A DNA stretch of 64,000 bases from NCBI GenBank assembly GCA_003254905.1, contig QANU01014181.1, positions 242,683-306,682 of the forward strand, read 5' to 3'. Shown here one piece after another: positions 46,674 to 57,386 of the stretch (position 1 is its first letter; every line of letters starts with the position of its first letter). The DNA is from Nissolia schottii. Taxonomy: Eukaryota; Streptophyta; Magnoliopsida; Fabales; Fabaceae. The translations under genes were made by a program, and so were the position numbers. Below the pieces are notes generated by a model, which was given only the letters and a program-made list of their open reading frames with translations, was not told where the DNA came from and ran no database searches.

Positions 46674-48363
46674 ATGTTGGCCTCAACCACGAGTTCCTCC
46701 TCTTATGACAGAAATGCTGAAGTGAAGTCCTTCGATGACTCAAAGTCAGGCGTGAAAGGCCTCGTTGATTCTGGAGTCACAAAGGTCCCACGCATGTTCC
46801 ACTCTTCCAACGTGGACCCAACCCCAGTTGACTCAAATTCCAGCAGCAGGAGCATCCCCATCATAGACCTTCACTCCCTTCATCATGCTGAACTTGTTGA
46901 CCAGATTCGGAGTGCATGCAAGGAGTGGGGGTTCTTCCAGGTGATCAATCACGGCGTTCCTATTCATGTCTTGGACGAGATGATCTCTGGGGTCCGCAGG
47001 TTCCATGACCAGGATGCCGAGGTTAGCAATCTTGATTTTAAATATTAAAATCTTACCATCTGTCATGTTGCGATTTTATTTTGTTTCTCAGGTGAGGAAA
47101 CGGTTTTACTCCAGGGATCGCGATAAGAAGGTCAGGTATTTCTCCAACGGTACCCTGTTCAAGGACATGGCTGCTACTTGGAGGGACACAATTGCGTTTG
47201 TTTCAAGCCCTCATCCTCCCAACCCCGAAGAAATTCCACCAGTTTGTAGGTAAATTCTTTCTAATATTACTTATTTTTGGCACTAGAATTCAATCAATGT
47301 CAATTGGGCAATTCACTTGTAGACACTATCAAACATGGACCATGTTCTTTGCTCTTCGATGAAGTGATTATGTATTTGCGTTGTAGAGACATTGTGACAG
47401 AATATTCAAAGAGAACAAGGGAGTTAGGCCTTACAATATTTGAGCTGTTGTCCGAGGCTCTTGGCCTTAATCCTTCTTACCTCAAAGAAATGGACTGCGC
47501 CGAGGATCTTTTCGTTATGGGTCAATACTATCCGGCATGCCCTGAACCCGAGTTAACTCTGGGCGCCCTGAAGCATACTGACGGTGATTTCATGACAATA
47601 CTTGTGCAAGACCAGATGGGTGGTCTTCAAGTTCTACATGAGAATCAATGGGTTGATGTTCCTCCGGTGCATGGTGCTCTTATTGTAAACATTGGAGATC
47701 TTTTGCAGGTAACTCCCTGATACACTTTTACTATGTTCCCTATAGATAGATAAATGGTCTTGAGATGGCATAATGATCGCATATTCATTGAAATGATGGT
47801 GACACAAATTTTGTCTTTAAATTAGTTGAAGATGCAAAGATCCTTTAGTGTGACTAAAATTATCAAGATGTGAATCATGGCATATGGTTAGCCACTGTGC
47901 TTATGTTAGCATGTGGCATTCTTTCTGTTATTTGGATTACATCAATTAATTACACGATGAAAGATGTATCATTCCTAAGAGGTTGCATTCAAATGGGAAG
48001 TTAAAGGACAAGGTGAAACATAAAAGTGATCTAAACTACAATTTATTGCCACACACAATTTTATATGGTTATAATTATCAATCTGTTTATTGGCGTGGTT
48101 TGCAGCTAATGACAAATGACATGTTCATCAGTGTTTATCATCGGGTCTTAGCGAAGCACATAGGCCCTCGAATTTCCGTGGCGAGCTTCTTCTTGAATTT
48201 CAGCATGTCTGAGTGTACATCGAAGGTTTATGGTCCGATAAAGGAATTGTTATCAGAAGAAAACCCTCCAATGTATAGGGACATTACTCTGAAGGATTTC
48301 TTGACACATTACTTTGCGAAAGGCCATGACGGGAACTCTTCCTTGCATCCTTTCAGGTTGTGA
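46674..48363 (+). CDS. 2-oxoglutarate/Fe(II) dioxygenase, 'ACC oxidase homolog' type (cluster gene A)
   Basis: Four exons: 46674-47021, 47092-47249, 47387-47708 and 48106-48363 (1086 nt, 361 aa, phases exact). N-terminal DIOX_N part: [29 protein letters not shown] and [20 protein letters not shown]. Middle: [20 protein letters not shown] and WRDTIAF. The catalytic double-stranded beta helix has the iron ligands H-T-D in [11 protein letters not shown] and the distal His in [20 protein letters not shown], where R-I-S binds 2-oxoglutarate. These are soluble cytosolic oxygenases of specialised metabolism. The substrate of this branch (E8-like/ACO homologs) is not predictable, and the true ACC oxidase is a different clade. 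Compared with gene B it has an extra 70-bp intron at 47022-47091. Confidence 0.93.
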
Positions 48364-49394
48364 AGCAAAACAAAGCATGCACGGAATTTATTTTCAAGGC
48401 TGTGTGCGTCAAGGAGGCAAGAAAGGACGAAAGAAGCCTTGCCTTGAGTCTGTGTGTTTAGCTGTTTTTGCAGTTTTGAGTGGTTGGAATGTCTTTGTAC
48501 TCCTGGTTTTTTGCGCGTTTTGGGTGTGCGGTAGAGCTTGCGGGGTTTTCTTTTGTGTATCTTTTGCGTCGTGTTGTTGTAATGATGTGTTCCTCTCTTC
48601 TGGCAGTTTTGAGCCTTTAAATGAACTACGAAAGATTGTATTGAGTTGGTTGAAACTCCATATATACTTAGATTACAATCTTGTTTTCCAACTTGCATGA
48701 AATTTTGACAAAGGGGATTCCTAGGTCCACAAAGGATTAGGCTAAATCATATCATATAGTTATGAAATTCGCACATACCCCATCCCCATACTCCATACAG
48801 AGAGCACTTTTTTTTTTTAAGTCATTCCAAATCGACCCTTGTTCAATAGTACCAAATTGAGGTACTTTCTTGAACTCCAGGAAATGCAATTCTAAGGGCA
48901 AAATTGGTGAACAAACTTCTTGTAATATTATGAGTGAAAGGTTGTGGAGACAATGACAGAGATCCATGACGGGGAAAATGGAATTTATAAGAGATAACTT
49001 TAAAAGCATATAAGATGTATACTATACAATTAGTCAATAGTTAAAACATATCAAAGAACTCTCCCCATATCATTTCAAATACACAAGTCAAATTCTGTAC
49101 CAATACAAAAAGAATACATGAGTCAATTTTTAATCATATGCTATTATATCATATGTAATGTAAGCCTTGATTTCCAACTACTACATATTTTTTTTGTCAA
49201 TCATACCTATACGTATACATTATTGTGAGCTTAGTAACTATGGGCTGAACAAGCAAATAATTGATCCAAGGCCCAAATGTGAACTAAAATATTCTCTACC
49301 TTACACCAACTTCCTCAACTTTTCAAGATTCCCAGGGTGGTTTTGACTTTTAAGATCTTTTCTGCTGTACTTGTTTGTGCAAAACTTTCCTAGT
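48364..49394. other. 3' flank of gene A and promoter of gene B
   Basis: A GT-rich 3' UTR-like stretch runs to about 48700, followed by AT-rich DNA. No other gene is seen. Confidence 0.5.
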
Positions 49395-51234
49395 ATGGAG
49401 TCTGAGGCAGGCAAAGATGATTACAATCATGACAGGAAATCTGAGGTGCAAGCATTTGATAACACAAAATCTGGTGTGAAAGGTGTCCTAGATTCTGGGG
49501 TGACAAAGATCCCAACCATGTTCCATGTCAAGTTGGACCTTTTCGATGAAACCTCACCAAGTGACTCCAACTTCAGCATCCCAATCATTGATCTCGCGGG
49601 CATAAACAAGAGTCAACAGATGAGACTTGAAGTGGTTGACCAGATCAGGAGTGCATCAATGGAGTTGGGGTTCTTCCAGGTGATCAATCATGGTGTTCCT
49701 GTTGATGTGTTGGATGAGATGATCGGCGGAATCCAAAGGTTCCACGAACAAGATTCTGAGGTGAAGAAGCCTTTTTATTCCAGGGATATTAATAGAAAGG
49801 TCAGGTATTTCTCCAATGGTAAGTTGTTCAGGGATTTGGCTGCTAACTGGAGGGACACAATTGCATTTGTTGCAAATCCTGAAATTCCAAACCCAGAAGA
49901 TGTACCTGCAGTGTGTAGGTAATGTTTTCTAATGCTAGTTTTGTTGTGTTTCAAGTGTGAATGTTAAGTCTCACATTGATGAAATTTGGATTAAGTGAAT
50001 AGTATATATTATGTTATGTCTCACATTGATGCTGTAATTTGAGAAAGCTAGACCTGTCAATTCTAGTAAGTAGTAACTTAGCATTTATGCAACTTTCTTA
50101 TATTTCATTTTTGTTACATGGCATTTACTTGGTCAAGATTACTTGTGCATATTCACTACATTTGGACCTTTTCTTTTGTCTTTGACGAAAGACTTGTGTG
50201 TTTGGCAGAGATATTGTGACTGAATACTCAAAACAAGTAAGGGAATTGGGCATTACAATATTTGAGCTGTTGTCAGAGGCTCTTGGCCTTAAATCTTCTT
50301 ACCTTAGAGAAATGGACTGTGCCGAGGCACTTTATATAATGGGTCAGTACTATCCACAATGCCCTGAACCTGAATTAACCATGGGAATTGCAAAGCACAC
50401 TGATTGTGACTTCATGACAATACTCCTTCAAGACCGAATCGGTGGCCTTCAAGTTCTTCATGAGAATCAATGGATTGATGTTCCTCCGGTGTATGGTGCT
50501 CTTGTTGTAAACATTGGAGATATTCTACAGGTAATTACTGTAATAGTTGATTATGTTTTTCCAAAGATAAATGGTCTTGAGATAGCATAAAATTCACTTA
50601 TTTAATGAATTAATTCTTAGAGAAAATAACTTATTCCACGTCAGCATATCTTCTCTCAATGTTACTGACCTATTAGGTAGCGTTTAGTTTATATTCTGAG
50701 GCAAAAAAGGACAGAGACAAGGGGACAATGGAGATGCGTCTCGTGCGTCCCATCTTTTTGGAAGTACATAAATTAACATAAAGTCATCTCAAGACACGGA
50801 CAATTTCAAGGCTTTTTGTCTTTATTCCCTTCACCAAACATGTTTTTGTGCCCCTTGTCTTTGTTTCTATTGTCTCAAGCAAGAACCAAACCATGTTTAG
50901 TGTTTTTGTTACATTAACATTGCCACACACAACTTGTTATGATTATATTTAGTAATTTTCTCTTTTGTTGATGCAGCTTATGACCAATGACAAGTTTAAG
51001 AGTGTCTATCACCGGGTTTTGTCCAAGACTGTAGGCCCTAGAATCTCAGTAGCAAGCTTTTTCATGAACTTCACTATATCTGAGTGTACATCCAAGGTTT
51101 ATGGTCCAATAAAGGAGCTGTTATCAGAAGAAAACCCTCCAACTTACAGAAACATTACTATGAAAGAGATCTTGACAAATTACTATGCAAAAGGCCTTGA
51201 TGGGAATTCTTACTTGCTGCCTTTAAGGCTGTGA
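49395..51234 (+). CDS. 2-oxoglutarate/Fe(II) dioxygenase, 'ACC oxidase homolog' type (cluster gene B)
   Basis: Three exons: 49395-49918, 50209-50530 and 50977-51234 (1104 nt, 367 aa). The start is the ATG of [11 protein letters not shown]. The longer frame upstream has only a TTG. Motifs: [49 protein letters not shown] and [16 protein letters not shown]. Iron ligands are H-T-D in [10 protein letters not shown] and His in [20 protein letters not shown]. It is the closest relative of gene A (shared [30 protein letters not shown]) but lacks A's second intron. No lesion was seen. Intron 2 holds a MITE. Confidence 0.94.
50676..50900. mobile_element. MITE in intron 2 of gene B
   Basis: It begins GTAGCGTTTAGTTT and ends GAACCAAACCATGTT. 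Internal inverted blocks are GACAGAGACAAGGGGACA near the left and TGCCCCTTGTCTTTGTTTC near the right. It has the same theme as 12535 and 40400. Confidence 0.6.
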
Positions 51235-51607
51235 AACAAGTATAAGGCATTAATAAGATCAATGGAGTTGGCTTTAGTAAACATCCATAAGGTGAAGTCA
51301 TATTTAATTAGTGCATAAGGTGAAGTCATATTTAATTAGTTGTACTATAGAAGAGCATAACTTATAGTCTTCTGAATCATGACAAAACTACTTCATATGT
51401 TGTTGTGGGATTTAACTCTTTTTTCCTTTCAGTTTTTGGTTGCTGCCAAGTAAGTATTAATTTGTTTTGAGTAGAGTGATGCTCCATATATGCTACCTCC
51501 AATAATTTTTTTCTTCCTCGTTTGGAAGTCATGACATTTCAAACTTTCTGCAATAAGAAATTGGAACCACGATTAGCCATTTTGTGAACACAGTACTGAG
51601 ATATTTC

Positions 51608-51781
51608 TGAGGTAAGGAAACTCTTACACCAGAGATCACAATAAGAAAGTCAGGAATAACTCCAGTGGTAGCCTGCATGCCGTGTACAAAAGACCAGCCT
51701 GCTAATTGGAGGGATGGCATTAGATTTTTAGTTAGTCGTCACCTTCCCAAACCAGAAGAAATGCCAGAAGTTTGTAGGTAA
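51608..51781 (+). pseudogene. Relic of a dioxygenase exon (cluster fragment C)
   Basis: After TTTCTGAG it reads, across several shifts, VRKLLHQRSQ, then KVRNNSSG, then NWRDGIRFLVSRHLPKPEEM and PEVCR, ending at AG|GTAACG. It corresponds to exon 2 of gene A ([14 protein letters not shown] ... PPVCR), including the acceptor of the intron that only gene A has. No other exons follow. Confidence 0.8.
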
Positions 51782-51894
51782 CGTTGCTAATACTAATTTT
51801 GGCACTGAAAGTTTACTAAGGTGATTTTTCACTAGTCCTTACGTTTCTCTTATTTTATGATGGGAAAAAAAAAAAAACTAGACAACCAAAAAGA

Positions 51895-52915
51895 ATGTTA
51901 TGACATCCCATTAGCTTTTTGACGAATTAGTCATAGTACTTCGGTTCGTCTGACTACCTCATAATTTGTCAAAGATTTTGTTAGAATAAAGTTGTTAGAA
52001 TGATATGACACTCCATTAACTTTTCGATGAATAAGTTAATTTTAGTATTACATTTCATCCAACTAACATGATTTCTATCAACAATTCTTGCCAAAAGATT
52101 TTGTCAAAGATTTTGCCATAATAGAGTTTTTAGAATGAGTTTGTCTCAGTACTTCATTTCATCTAACCACATCATGATTTATGTCAACGATTCTGTCAAG
52201 AATTTTGCTAGAAGAGATTTGCTAGAATAATGTGACACTCCATTATCTTTTCGATGAATGAATTAGTCTTAGTATTTCATTTTGTCCAACAACCTCATGA
52301 TTTCTATTAAGAATTTTGGTTGTAATCTTCTATCAAGAATTTTGAAAAAACACTGAGAAACTCCGTTATCTTTTCGATGAATGAGTTAGTCTTAGTACTT
52401 CATTTCGTCTAACAACCTCATGATCTCTGTCAAGAATTCTGGCCAAAATCTTCTATTAACAATTTTGTCGAAATAGAGTTGTCAGAATGATTTGACACTC
52501 CATTAGCTTCTTGATGAATGAGTTAGTCTCAATACTTCATTTGTCCAACAACCTCATGATTTCTATTAAGGAAATATAGTTGTAAGAATGATGTGGCACT
52601 TCATTAACTTTGTGATGAATGAATTAGTCTAATTACCTCATTTCGTCAAACAACCTCATGAATTTTGTCAAGGATTCTGACCAAAATTTTTTATCAACGA
52701 TTTCGCCAAAATAGAGTTACCAAAATGATGCGACATTCCATTAGCTTTTCGAAAAATGAATTAGTCTCATTATTTTATTTGGTCCAATAGCCTCTTGATT
52801 TTTGTTAATAATTATGGTCGAAGTCTTTTGTCAAAATAGAATTGGCATAATGATGTGACACTATTTGCTTTCCAATAAATGAGTTATTCTCATTACTTCA
52901 TTAATTATATATAAA
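51895..52915. repeat. Degenerate minisatellite, about nine units of 100-140 bp
   Basis: The core CATTAGCTTTTCGATGAATG followed by AGTTAGTCTTAGTACTTCAT and TTCGTCTAACAACCTCATGA recurs near 51908, 52012, 52120, 52230, 52362, 52500, 52600, 52737 and 52860. Units have drifted by substitutions and indels. It is non-coding in all frames and lies between the relic C and gene D. Confidence 0.85.
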
Positions 52916-53221
52916 GAATTATATATCTGGTCATTATTTGACCACGATTGAACCATTGAACTTGAAATCATTTTCCTAACCAATTCAATGACTAATTCAG
53001 TCCAAGTCTAAGCATAGCTATTGACAATGAGACTGAGGTCGATCAACATTCTTCCCAATACATTTATTATTTTATTTATCTTCAAACACACTAAATTTTC
53101 TTGTAAAATAGATTTCCAGAATTTTCATATAAATAAATAAATAAATAAAAGACAAAAACAAATAATAAATAATGCTATAGAAAACACAAGGGAATGAGTG
53201 ATGATGGTGTCAACTAAGCAG

Positions 53222-53236
53222 AGATATATATATACG
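53222..53236 (+). promoter_or_regulatory. TATA box candidate of gene D
   Basis: AGATATATATATACG lies about 110 bp upstream of the usual start position. CACGTGGC-like TACGTGGC follows immediately. Confidence 0.4.
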
Positions 53237-53335
53237 TGGCTATAAGCTAACCTTCATAGAGTAATAGTCACCACTACCACACCACATTGGATATCGCCGG
53301 CGCGGGAAATTCTCTCCCCGGAATTCCCACAACCC

Positions 53336-55748
53336 ATGATGACCGTCTCCAACAGCTGAAGGCCTTCGATGAATCCAAAGCCGGAGTCAAAGGCCTCGTT
53401 GACTCCGGCATCACCAAAGTCCCACCAATTTTCATCAGGCCGCCGGAAGACCTCGCCGCCGCCGGCGACGAACCGACTCCGACCCAGTTCAGGATTCCGG
53501 TCATCGACCTCAAAGACTTCGCCGGAGACCGCGCCGGCTTGGTAGCCGGAGTCCGGGAGGCGGCGGAGACGGTGGGGTTTTTCCTGGTGGTGAATCACGG
53601 GATGCGCGTGGAGCTGCTGGAGGAGATGTTGGGGGCGGCGCGTGAGTTCCACGAGCTGCCGCAGGAGGTGAAGGCAGAGTATTACAGCAGGGAGAAGACG
53701 AAGAAGGTGAGGTATGGGAGCAACTTTGATTTGTATCAGTCAAAGTATGCAAACTGGAGGGACACTCTGTTCTTTATTATGGGACCTGAACCACTTGATC
53801 CTCAACAATTGCCTCCTGTCTCTAGGTAACATTCGAACTTTCCAAATTGGGAATCTTTGTTTTGTTTTGATGATATCTATATTGGGAATCCAAGGACACC
53901 GAAAACTTTATGGTATGTTCGGCTTTAGTTTTCAGAATCTTTTATTCCAAGATTTTAGGAAAGAAATGATGAAAATAATAAATGAAAGCATGAAATTGGA
54001 TTTCATAATTTTGGAAACTGAAAATAAAAAATTGAAACCAAACACACCTTTAGTATCTCATGTGATATCCATGCATGAATTGAGGTTTCATGAGCATGCT
54101 ATTAATTAAGATTGTCAAAATCGTGATTTTACGTAAAATTATAAGAAAAAACAAAACATAAAATGTGAAACTATAATACTATTTCATTCATAAGATTGAT
54201 TAATTTTAAATGATAGTAATAAGATTGGTTGACGTTTTCAAACTCATAACATTGTAAGATTTTAATATCTAAATAGAGATTTTACTAACCTTGATGTTAA
54301 TTGTATTTTGATGCATTGTTAATTTAAAGAGTTTATATATAATTTCTTAACCTATTTATATTTATATATATATTTTGCTTTTGATTAAATTAATATTTCT
54401 TTAAGTCAATGTATCTAAATATAATGCATGGACTAAAAGATGTATTCATTTAGTGGAAAACAATCTATAAAAATGGAAGAGTGGAATGTATACAAGACTT
54501 TCATATCAGTGAGATGGAAAGTCAAAGATGTTAACAAACGTAGTAATAGTAACTCTATCCATATCATATATATATATTTATTATGTGTTAATGTATATTG
54601 CAGAGATGTAACAATGGAATACTCAAGGCAAGTTAATGTATTAGGGAGAATTTTATTTGAATTACTGTCCGAAGCACTTGGACTCAAACCAGAGCATCTT
54701 GAAAACATGGATTGTGCGAAAGGGCACACACTTTTGAGTCACTATTATCCAGCATGTCCTGAGCCTGAACTAACTATAGGAACTACCGTACACTCGGATC
54801 CTGCCTTTCTCACAGTTCTGCTTCAAGATCACATTGGTGGGCTTCAATTTTTGAGACAAAATGGGTGGATTGATGTTCCTCCTGTTCCTGGCGCTCTAGT
54901 AGTAAACATCGGAGATCTTCTACAAGTAACTCTATTTTTTACTCCATTAGTTGCATGTCATTTTCACCCTAACAAGTGCAACTTTTGATCGATTTATTTT
55001 GGATTCCAAAAAGTTTATAATCAACGGTTTCCTGAAATAACTTTGGAAAAATAAGCTATTATTTTCTAATTTGAAGTACTCACAATGAAAAAATACGAAG
55101 AATCCATGTTAAAATCACCCCACTTTCCAAAATACGATTAAAAGATTTGTATGAAAAATCTTTCTTGGACAGAACAATAATAAACTCTTATCTCTCTAGA
55201 CAAAAATATTTTTACGTGGGTTCATGCCTAAGTATTTTTTTTAGGTACACATAAAATATGTGGTAGATCTCACATGTATATAAATATATCTTTAATAATG
55301 TTGTGAATCCTACATTATTTTTTTGTATGTATGCCTAAGTAAAAAAAAAAATTAGGCATATGCTTGCACAAGAATATCTCCTAGACAAAATATAGATCCT
55401 GCCTTTTACAGTTGTGTAAAACAAATTATATGCTATTGTTATGAAGAAATATTTGGCTTGAAAATGGATTTTTATGTTTCATTGCTGCAGCTAATGTCCA
55501 ATGACAAATTCAAAAGCGTGGAGCACCGTGTCCTCGCAAACCATAGAGGGCCTAGAGTATCAGTTGCATGCTTCTTCACTCTTCATTACCATCCAACAAC
55601 AAGAATGTATGGCCCCATCAAGGAGCTCTTGTCAGAGGATAACCCTCCCCTGTATAGGGAAACATCCATCGAAGATTTCATTGCTTACTATAATAACAAG
55701 GGCCTCGATGGGACTTCAGCTCTTACCCATTTTAGACTACTGTCGTAA
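53336..55748 (+). CDS. 2-oxoglutarate/Fe(II) dioxygenase of the same cluster with a disrupted start (gene D)
   Basis: Exons: about 53336-53825, 54604-54925 and 55491-55748. Motifs: [49 protein letters not shown] and EKTKKVRYGSNFDLY. Iron ligands are H-S-D in TTVHSDPAFL and His in [20 protein letters not shown]. Splice phases match genes B and E. The two ATGs at the expected start (53336, 53339) are one base out of frame with DRLQQLK. No in-frame ATG exists between the upstream stop at 53257 and the coding region, so the first in-frame Met is deep inside (VNHGM). A single-base loss at the start, or an assembly error, is likely. The exon 2 donor is CAA|GTAACT, still usable. Otherwise the frame is intact. 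Confidence 0.85.
53912..54050. mobile_element. MITE in intron 1 of gene D
   Basis: GGTATGTTCGGCTTTAGTTT at the left is matched, inverted, by ATTGAAACCAAACACACC at the right. About 100 bp of A-rich body lies between them. The TIR type GGTGTGTTTGG is common in plant hAT-like MITEs. Confidence 0.55.
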
Positions 55749-56690
55749 CTATGGCATGGAAGTGTAAGTCTAATTATTCATAGGTTTTTCACTTTCATTT
55801 CTTGATTTAAAATATACTGTAATGATCATGGATATTATGAGTGAGATCAACCGTTCAATGTCATAAGTCATAACTTCGGGCATAAAATGGTACTACACTT
55901 TGTGACATATATAAGTGTGTTGCACACTGCACAAGAGATATCTACACCTAAATCAATATCAAAAAATGTTTATTTATACACTATTTGATTGGGATCGGGA
56001 TCGGGTATGGAATTCGGTCCAAGACCCAGTTGGCTCAAATTAAAATTGATTGTGCTATCAATGCCTTCCAAGAAAGAACTGTCTACTTCGGAATTAACAA
56101 TATGGTTCTATGAATGCTAACATGGCTTAATGGTGCCATATTTCCTAGGCTTTTTCCACTTTTAAGGTCTTACTTTAGTTTATATTGAAACTTAGTTAAA
56201 TGTAACAAAAAGATTTTAGCTATGAATTTAAATATTACGAAGACTTTAACAGTGTGATTAAGGCTTGTTGCTGGCACAATATTATATTACTCTATACAAT
56301 AATCTACTATAATTGAACTAATCAAGTAATCATTATTAATTGAACTCTGCAATTAATCAATCAAGTAAACAAGTAAACATTATTAACTAAACATTATTAG
56401 TAATCTACTATAAATTTCTCAGCAAACTAATCAAATAAACATTTACATACTCAATTTCAAAAAATTATTAATTGAACTAATAGAACTAATATTGTTTCGT
56501 AAATTAAAACTTACAGGACTGATGTACAAATCAGAGTTGAGGGCGGCCGGGACAGGTGGTCAGCAAGGATGCAAGAGCACGAGCTTTGGAATTCTAGAGA
56601 GATAAAATTTTTAGAGAGATAAGTGAAATTTAGCAAAATGAGAGGAGTGGTGTGGAATGGGGAGGGAAAGATAAACATATAGGCTACGGG
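55749..56690. other. 3' flank of gene D
   Basis: The first 150 bp (GGCATGGAAGTGTAAGTCTA...) are shared with the 3' flank of gene E (59400-59540), showing that the duplication includes the 3' UTR. The rest is AT-rich with no gene. Confidence 0.55.
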
Positions 56691-56830
56691 GGATGGAATT
56701 CGCTAACACGGTTGGCGAATTCATGTTGAATTCGCCTACCGCGTTGGTGAATTTAGTGTAAATGCGTGTTTTTTATTTAAGTACAAATTCGCCTACAGCG
56801 TTGGCGAATCTGACGTGGCCGTCCACGCGA
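56690..56830. repeat. Palindrome array D between genes D and E
   Basis: Three units start near 56695, 56726 and 56784. They are of the type GGAATTCGCTAACACGG / TTGGCGAATTC and AATTCGCCTAC-GCGTTGGCGAAT. They use the GAATTCG variant, like array A. A GC-rich hairpin-like block (GTGGCCGTCCACGCG) follows. The element borders are not defined. Confidence 0.6.
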
Positions 56831-57386
56831 TCCGCAGAGTCCACGTCAGCTTAAATGGTGGTAATTAAGTAATATGTTTTGAAACAGGGGTATTTTGATA
56901 ATTAGTCTCTCTATTGAGGATAAAAGAGGAAAAAACTCTACACTACGTAATTGGGATTATCTAAAAATTGTCAATTTCATAAAGACTTAAGATTTATTAC
57001 AGCGAGACACATGCTAAACTTTACACCCGCCTTTGATCTCTTTCATCATGAGTGAGAATTTTAATTAATTTATTTATTTGCGATGGGGGAGAAAAAAAGA
57101 AACAACTACATACAACCAAGCAGTGCATGCGGCACACGAGAATATGATGATCTTTTAATAATCAATGATTTTGAATTTTTAATTACAGCCTGACAGCAGT
57201 GGAGTGATCTTAACCTTACTATGATATAATAATAGAAAATCATTAGACCCTAAGATTCGTGATTTATCACGTTGTGATGAATGTATCCAAATATAAAATA
57301 GATTTCTATAATCTTCATTTAAGTACAATGCCGTAAGCTAAGTAGCTAACCTTGGTAGTAAAGTGGCAGCAATTCATCATCCCATA

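Noticed and set aside
48309-48700. Long overlapping frames on both strands in the 3' end of gene A
   Set aside because: They lie in and beyond the last exon and 3' UTR; the dioxygenase reading ends at 48363 at the family's normal C-terminus.
53336-53365. Short ORF starting at the two ATGs of gene D as a regulatory uORF
   Set aside because: It ends after a few codons at TGA but overlaps the site where sister gene E starts, so a simple frameshift explains it more easily.
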